From: Ectobius pallidus
Taxonomy: Eukaryota; Arthropoda; Insecta; Blattodea; Ectobiidae
Assembly (NCBI GenBank): GCA_964059195.1
Contig: CAXKWD010000013.1
Location: 25,706,611-25,770,610 of the forward strand
DNA length: 64,000 nucleotides
Direction: 5' to 3'
This document shows positions 58,546 through 64,000 of the stretch, piece by piece. Position 1 is the first letter of the stretch. Each line of letters opens with the position of its first letter. A program made the translations under genes and the position numbers. The notes beneath the pieces were generated by a model, which saw only the letters and a program-made list of their open reading frames with translations, was not told the DNA's origin and ran no database searches.

Positions 58546-60749
58546 CATCTCTCGCTTCTCTTTATTTATTGAAACTTGATTTTTTTACATTATTTCTATT
58601 TTGCTATTTAAAAGCGAGTTTTGCTTTCCTTTCAAATTTAGATTCTGCGTTCTCTATAGAATTCTGGTGTATCAGAGGAGATTTTCTATTCTTGGTTATT
58701 AATCATAACCTAGGTATTTCTGAGTTATGCTTTGGTATCGATAGGTCAGTTCATTACCATACTTACTATTTGTGACAATCTGCATTATTGTCTATAAAAT
58801 AGAGAGATAGCTTCTTCGATGTGATAGTGTGAAAACCAGTCCCTCGATTACCAACTTCAGAAAAGGATTGTTTTATTATTATAATTGTTTATAAGTATGA
58901 TAGGTCTTATTAGTTTTAGTGTATTAAATTATTTGCTGTGTTTTTAATATTGCATTTGAGAACAGTAACTGTAAGTGTTCTCATCTAGGGATTATCTAAC
59001 CTAAAGATTATAACATTATTAGAGTACTCAGGTAGATTCTGGAGTTGTTCAAATTGGAGAGAGTAAGTTGAGAAAGCATATTGAAAATTTACTATTTATT
59101 GTACATTATATTTCTAGTTAAAAAATACATTCATTATTGCATTGTTTATGAATGTTACTTCTGTTTCTCTGGTCCTGGCGTTTCATCCCATTATCTCCAC
59201 CCTCCGTTCAGAACTCAGTTCGATCTTACTACTTCTGGGTAGGGCTTAGAATTTATCCTGGTGCTTCCTAAAAAATTACATTATTAATCTGTGGTTGTTT
59301 CAGAGTTATTTCCCCCCCCCTTTAGTACCGGTTAGTGCTCCTTATGTTTGATTATTCTAGAAGCTAACCTAGTATATTATACCAGTTTAAAATTTTCTTT
59401 CTGAGGTATCCGTATAGATTGACCCCCCCCTCTCTCTTGAATGACTTTCATCCTTTAAATAAATTCTCAGCAGTGTTTAACCGGTACAATGATATTCATT
59501 TCAACGCTTCATGTGTTGAGATTTAATTAATAATCTACAAAATTAAATGTTATGCTATTTGTGGCTATGAGTAACCATTCCCGTACACTAGCGCTTGCTG
59601 CGGCGTCAAGAGAAACTGCTACCCCGGACAGCTGTTCCCATTGTCACCACTGGAATTGCAAAATTCTAAGTCCTGTACGAGCGAGATAAATCTATATCTA
59701 GCATTTTATGAGGGAATAGCCCTAATTTGAGTGTAATAAGTCATTGATTTTCGCTTCAAAATCTAGATACCTATATAAGGACATACATTTTGAAAATCGA
59801 AAGTCCTCCATAAGTGAATTTTGAATTACGAATTACAAAATACAAGTGATGCCGGGCGTTTTCAGCTAGTATTATTTAAAAATTCACTAGTAATTTTTTA
59901 AAGTGATCATTGAAGAATGTCACATAAAAATTCACATTCATATTTTAAATTTTAATTTTGATTTTAAAAAAAGCAATTAGGTCTAACCATTTCAGAGCTG
60001 AATTTAAGTGAAATCATGAGTGGGCTCTAAGTTTAAAACCAGTGACAATCCTGACTTGTGGATAAAAAGTCCTGACATTTGATATAAAGCAGTACTCGAC
60101 TGATCTTATATCTTTGCTTTTATAACTTTTTGGTTTCAAGGCGACGAGTTGGTCAGTAGCAAGAAGTGTAGTTATTTTTACGATGAAGATTCCAATTATG
60201 TATGGGATAATAATTGGTTAAATAGACAAGTAACAAGCCAGTAGGAAAAGAATTGTAAAGATAATCCATTAAGGAATTGTGAGAAAACAAAACTGTCGAA
60301 TGTTTTCAATAAACTTATTCAAGAATATCCAACTGTTCTTGTAAACGACATCACAACACACTGATGGGCCGAGTGCACCAAGCTTGGTATTCAGAATACA
60401 GCGGTAAAGTTGCTTAGTTTACCCCGGTAAAGTCATACTTTCGTTCCTTTACCGCGGTAAGATTCAAACCGGCCGTGAATTAGCTGTAAAGTGAGAAAAC
60501 CGCGGTTTTCTTTCCAAGATCAGCGTAATGTATATTTATGATATCTAGGCCAAAAGCTAATTGAACATAAAGAATAATGAGAGACAGGTGGGGTCTATTT
60601 GAAGAATGAACGATGGTGCATATCTTTGCAAATACTGTGCTGTAACATCGATTGAAATGAGCTTCCTTTCTCACCTCAACCAGAGCGAAAGCAACTCATT
60701 TCACGTTTGGTACAGTATCTATGGTGGTTGAATTCAAAGTCAGACATAT
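58546..60749. other. intergenic; possible Helitron-like 3' end at 59850-59872
   Basis: No gene found. GATGCCGGGCGTTTTCAGCTAGT near 59851-59873 ends in CTAGT like a Helitron 3' terminus, but it lacks a clear hairpin. TTACCGCGGTAA-type words lie at 60400-60480. C runs occur at 59312 and 59424. Confidence 0.35.
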
Positions 60750-60750
60750 A

Positions 60751-61740
60751 CACTGCCAGTCAAAAGTTCCCGGACACTTGCTTATATTATGTTCTATATT
60801 GAATTGCTACCTGGATGGTGATTATACCTCCAACATATTTTGATTCTTTCATCTCCCAGATATTAATCTATAATATATTTAGAGGGTTTTATCTTCTTTT
60901 ATTGTTAAATATTTAGAAAAATGCTTTTTTTCCTTATTTTTGCCATTTTTTACTTTTTACCGATTTTTACATTTTGATAATATCTTATCTCTCACGGTCG
61001 AATGCAGGTTGTTTTTAGTTTAAGGTCTCCTCTGCATTGCCTTATGTCAAAGTGCATATTTAAAAATTATTCTACTGTGATTGTGAGAAAAATGTGTGAG
61101 TACTGTCTACTGTGAAATTCTGTTTATCATTGGTGGGACATCAATTTAAAGTGTTTATAGTGAATATTTTTTTGGTAATTTGATTCAAAATTAGAAATGG
61201 CTCCATCCCTGAGCACTGAACAACGTTCTGCTATTAATGCACTTCATAATGCCGGATTTTCTGTTTGTCAGATAGCTCTGGAACAGGGATTGAAGCGAAC
61301 CACGATAGCTGATGCTGTAAAACGTTTCCGTGAAACTGGATCTAATATAGATTGTAAACGTTCTGGAAGACCTAGAGTGACATCCAGAATGGAGTGTTAA
61401 TGAGCAAGAGAAATAGGAAGCTGACAGCACTAGAGATTCAGTCACAGTACAATAAGTCTCACGAACGGAGCATATCTGTCAGCACAGTGCAAAGGAGGTT
61501 TAGATTTGCAGATCTCTTTGGTAGAGTTGCTGTGAGAAAGCCTCTTCTAAGGAATGGAAATAAACAGAAGAGGCTTAAGTGGGCAATGGAACATAAAAAT
61601 TGGTTAGTTGAAGAGTGGAAGAAGGTTCTTTGACGGATGAGTCGAAGTTTGAAATTTTTTGTTAGAGCCCTCGTGTTTATGTCCGTCGGTCTCCCTCAGA
61701 GAAAATGCACCCAAACTGCATTACAGCTACTATCAAGCAA
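60751..61740 (+). mobile_element. Tc1-like element, 3'-truncated
   Basis: The left end CACTGCCAGTCAAAAGTTCC (60751) preceded by TA is the classic Tc1-type terminus (AGTCAAAAGTTTCCGGACAC-like). The transposase frame begins at 61197. Homology ends near 61740; no right end is present. Confidence 0.85.
61197..61740 (+). pseudogene. Tc1-type transposase, N-terminal half
   Basis: ATG at 61197 opens a paired-like helix-turn-helix domain (LSTEQRSAINALHNAGFS, IALEQGLKRTTIADAVKRF) and the GRPR hinge (SGRPRVTSR). A frameshift near 61385 leads to the second HTH (LTALEIQSQYNKSHERSISV, RVAVRKPLL) and the start of the catalytic domain (RLKWAMEHKNWLVEEWKKVL, stop at 61631). The next codons, in another frame, are DESKFEI, which holds the first catalytic Asp region. 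The rest of the DD34E domain is missing. Confidence 0.85.
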
Positions 61741-62158
61741 TATACGCAATATAATATTCCATTTTATCCTGATGAACATTTATTATTGAATAATAAGGCA
61801 ACAAACAAATGAAATATGGAAAACCAATAGCCTACGCGAACCACCGTGACTAGCAGACGTGCAGAGAGAGAGAAACTAGCGGTCATGGAATTAACCAACA
61901 CAAAATTTATCAATGGGAATGGATTCGTAGCAGAGTAACCGCGAAATATTCGGACGTTTGGAAACCGTAGTATTGTAGCAATGGTGCACAGGTTTTCTTA
62001 GAATACCCCGATATTGCTTTTAAAGAGCTGAGAAAACTGGAGAATGGTGCACTCGGGCATGCGAACACGAGAGAAGAAACACAGGGCAAGTAGATTATTA
62101 TATCATCTATTACTCTGCCTTGTTTTTCCCTTCCGTGCTCTGAAATAGCTCCCGTCAC

Positions 62159-63018
62159 ATACAAGCTTTTTCGCTCGGGTTTAGGCAGGTTCGTTTAAAC
62201 ATGTGCTTGTAAAGGCAATAGACAAACAAAAGAAACCGTTTGATGCGTCATTCGTGCAACGCACGGAAGCATGTTCGTGTGTGAAGGCAGAAGAGCACAT
62301 CAACTCCTGTGTATTAATTTTTAAACAATATCACATGCTCTTAGCTGGCGTGTACAAAATTTATACACTCCACGCGCCGTTCTTTTGAGAGAGAATTCGC
62401 ACAATCTTACACGCGTACTCTTTTGTTGACACTCTTATCATGCGACGCAGGGCCGTAGCAAGGTCCTTCTGCGCCCTTGGCGAGTTTGATTAATCTGCGC
62501 CCTCGAATAATGGGGAGTCTGAACAATTTTGTAAACTTTCTGTAAAATTGTTTATTATTTTAATATAAAAACACTTTTATTATCAAAGAAAACCTAAACC
62601 TCAATTTGAAGATGAACTAAGTCTTGGACTTTCAAGGTACTAAAACCTTATTTTCAGACGATTGAACTACTTAAAAAATAATTAAATCATAAAATCTAGT
62701 ATCAAAAGTAAAGTACATAATAGGCCTGATGCCTACTAAAATGTTGATCCCTGGAAAGGGATTGAGTTGAACCACTTTCATCTCAATAATAACGTACATT
62801 TCAATTTTTATTGTCGTTATATCTTTCCATATTGTTCATGATTTATGTTATCTGTCAATAAGAAACATGTTAATTAAAGAACGTTGCATGACTGCTTCCA
62901 TGTGAAAGAGAGCAGCTTTGCACGAATGACCCACCGCACGCTTTCTTTTGTTTGTCTATTGCCTTCACAAGCCCATGTTTTCACAAGCCTGCCTAAACCC
63001 AAGCGATGATGCTTGTAT
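62159..63018. mobile_element. 0.86-kb TIR element, ATACAAGC ends
   Basis: Left arm ATACAAGC...CGGGTTTAGGCAGG, AAGGCAATAGACAAACAAAA, GTCATTCGTGCAA (62159-62280); the right arm is its complement (62885-63018). Non-coding. A hAT-style word CAGGGCCGTAGCAAGG lies inside at 62449-62464. No target duplication seen. Confidence 0.65.
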
Positions 63019-63266
63019 GGGGGGGGGAAGCTATTGTGTTGTTTGTGTGTAGCCTGGTTCTGAGGTTGGTATTTGGCTGGTATTTGCGTTAGCATTTTAC
63101 TGTAAGTATAATTAATGCGCTTGAGTTGTGTTGAATAAAAAAAAAGTTAGTTAATATCTAACATGCGAGTGATGGCGGGTTCATATAATAACGAACTTGT
63201 GCAGTAAATAGAAAAAAGACGCAGGTAGGTTAGGTGTAGGGACTGAACACTGGTCTCGTTACAGGC

Positions 63267-63404
63267 ATGACAACAGCAGCACGGTTGGCACTACTGGTGG
63301 CGACAGCTCACATTTGCATGTGCCAAATAGTCCACGATGGACACAGGAATCACTATACTAGGAAAAGAAGATATCTCAACTTCCCATATGGCAGTACAGC
63401 TGTG
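63267..63404 (+). CDS. first coding exon of a second DM4/DM12-family gene (runs off the window)
   Basis: Begins two bases after an acceptor (CTCGTTACAG|GC) with ATG at 63267. It encodes a signal peptide (MTTAARLALLVATAHICMCQ), then HDGHRNHY, a basic RKRR site and YLNFPYGSTAV, and ends at donor GTAAGC in phase 0. Exon layout, intron position and the L-N-F-P-x-G-S motif match the gene at 42287, so the two are tandem paralogues about 21 kb apart on the same strand. The rest must lie beyond 64000. Function is unknown; the protein is expected to be secreted or membrane-associated. Confidence 0.8.
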
Positions 63405-63546
63405 GTAAGCCAACATAAGTAATATAATTATATAAGAAATTAGAGGATCTAAGGTTTCCAGGAGGTTGAGACTCCCAGATTTTAAAATATTCGGGACATA
63501 AAGGTGGTAAGGTTGTCAGCCTTACAAACTGGCCACCTTTACCTAA

Positions 63547-63872
63547 TGTTGTAAGTCCGTCCTGGACGATTCATTTGTTTAGAATATCAAGGCCCGCAGA
63601 CATATGAAATTTTGAACCTACACGGAAGAGGGATAATCAATATATGGCTAAATATGATCAAATGTTGTTCGATTTGAACTAAACTCACTATACAGGGGTT
63701 TTCTGGGCCAAGGAACTCGAATCTGAGGTCGCTTTTACCAGGTGACGCTATCTAATCGTGGTATGTAGTCCACGTGATTTAGGTGTTAATAAATATAATG
63801 GTTTAACTATTATGCTCTTAATTTTTAATTTTTAAAATAATTATCGCGGGCGAAGCCGCGGGCACATGCTGG
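63547..63872 (+). mobile_element. Helitron 3' half, same family as 600-1868
   Basis: GTAAGTCCGTCCTGGACGAT through ACTCACTATACAGGGGTTTT to the hairpin GCGGGCGAAGCCGCGGGC and ACATGCTGG (63872), followed by T. The 5' half is missing. It lies in the first intron after the second DM4/DM12 exon. Confidence 0.8.
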
Positions 63873-63880
63873 TAAAGGAT

Positions 63881-63925
63881 AATTTGATTGCAGCTTTTTG
63901 ATTGCAGCTTTTTGATTGCAGCTGC
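63881..63925. repeat. three tandem TTTTTGATTGCAGC units
   Basis: A short direct repeat right after the Helitron 3' end. Confidence 0.8.
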
Positions 63926-64000
63926 AAATATCGATGTCAGTAGGGCTTCTCTGGGAACTGACTAACAGCCCGCTTCCAAGATGGAATTCCATAATGGCAC

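Noticed and set aside
60380..60480. palindromic TTACCGCGGTAA words as an element terminus
   Set aside because: No partner end found; possibly only short local repeats.
62449..62530. hAT end CAGGGCCGTAGCAAGG
   Set aside because: No complementary end or 8-bp duplication within the window.

Overview
This is AT-rich nuclear DNA from an arthropod, almost certainly an insect with a large, repeat-laden genome. A cockroach-like or other polyneopteran genome is a guess, based on the very frequent AGGCCTA-type words and the TE mix. The coding evidence is eukaryotic throughout: GT..AG introns, THAP zinc fingers, LINE reverse transcriptases, and two first exons of the insect DM4/DM12 family. There are no operons, rRNAs, CRISPR arrays or bacterial signals. 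Most open frames longer than 60 codons are chance frames or debris of mobile elements.

Host genes. I find only two supported host loci, both on the + strand and both split into short exons that simple ORF calling misses. A DM4/DM12-family gene has exons at 42287-42403, 44064-44263 and 45462-45569 with matching intron phases; its last exon is not located. A paralogue begins at 63267-63404 and runs off the right edge. Both encode a signal peptide, a basic RKR-type motif and L-N-F-P-x-G-S, and both put their first intron at the same place in the same phase.

Mobile elements by region. 0-3 kb: a decayed mariner, then a LINE 3' end (- strand) that carries a head-to-tail double Helitron. 4-16 kb: tRNA-derived SINEs, several terminal-inverted-repeat (TIR) elements, a THAP-domain pseudogene split by a hAT-type MITE, and hAT-type elements with 8-bp target duplications. 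16.6-25.1 kb: a hAT element (8-bp duplication CACATATA) containing a 4.7-kb TIR element, which itself contains a LINE fragment, a SINE and a MITE; a separate LINE sits further right in the same hAT. 25.9-27.3 kb: two more partial copies of the 4.7-kb family, in opposite orientation. 28.7-30.8 kb: a TIR element with a decayed THAP gene. 31.3-36.1 kb: a second copy of the first LINE, split by a 3.3-kb element with about 0.9-kb TIRs, a 3-bp duplication and a decayed XPG-like/Cys-rich protein (Academ-like). 37.9-39.9 kb: a complete hAT with a ZMYM/TTF-type transposase pseudogene. 40.1-42.0 kb: a 1.85-kb TIR element. 44.3-45.4 kb: a foldback element interrupted by a hAT, inside an intron of the DM4/DM12 gene. 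45.8-46.8 kb: a third LINE copy.

48.8-52.2 kb holds a THAP9/P-element-type transposase gene of about 900 codons that is intact apart from one in-frame stop. 52.6-57.2 kb is a non-coding LTR element with identical 393-bp LTRs, hence very young. 57.7-58.5 kb is a tandem array of about 120-bp units. 60.7-61.7 kb is a Tc1-type remnant. 62.2-63.0 kb is another TIR element, and a Helitron 3' end lies in the intron of the second DM4/DM12 gene.

The window is therefore a layered record of transposition in which many insertion events can be ordered by exact target-site duplications. The best candidates for something little described are the Academ-like long-TIR element, the nearly intact P-type transposase, the young non-coding LTR element, and the two DM4/DM12 genes.
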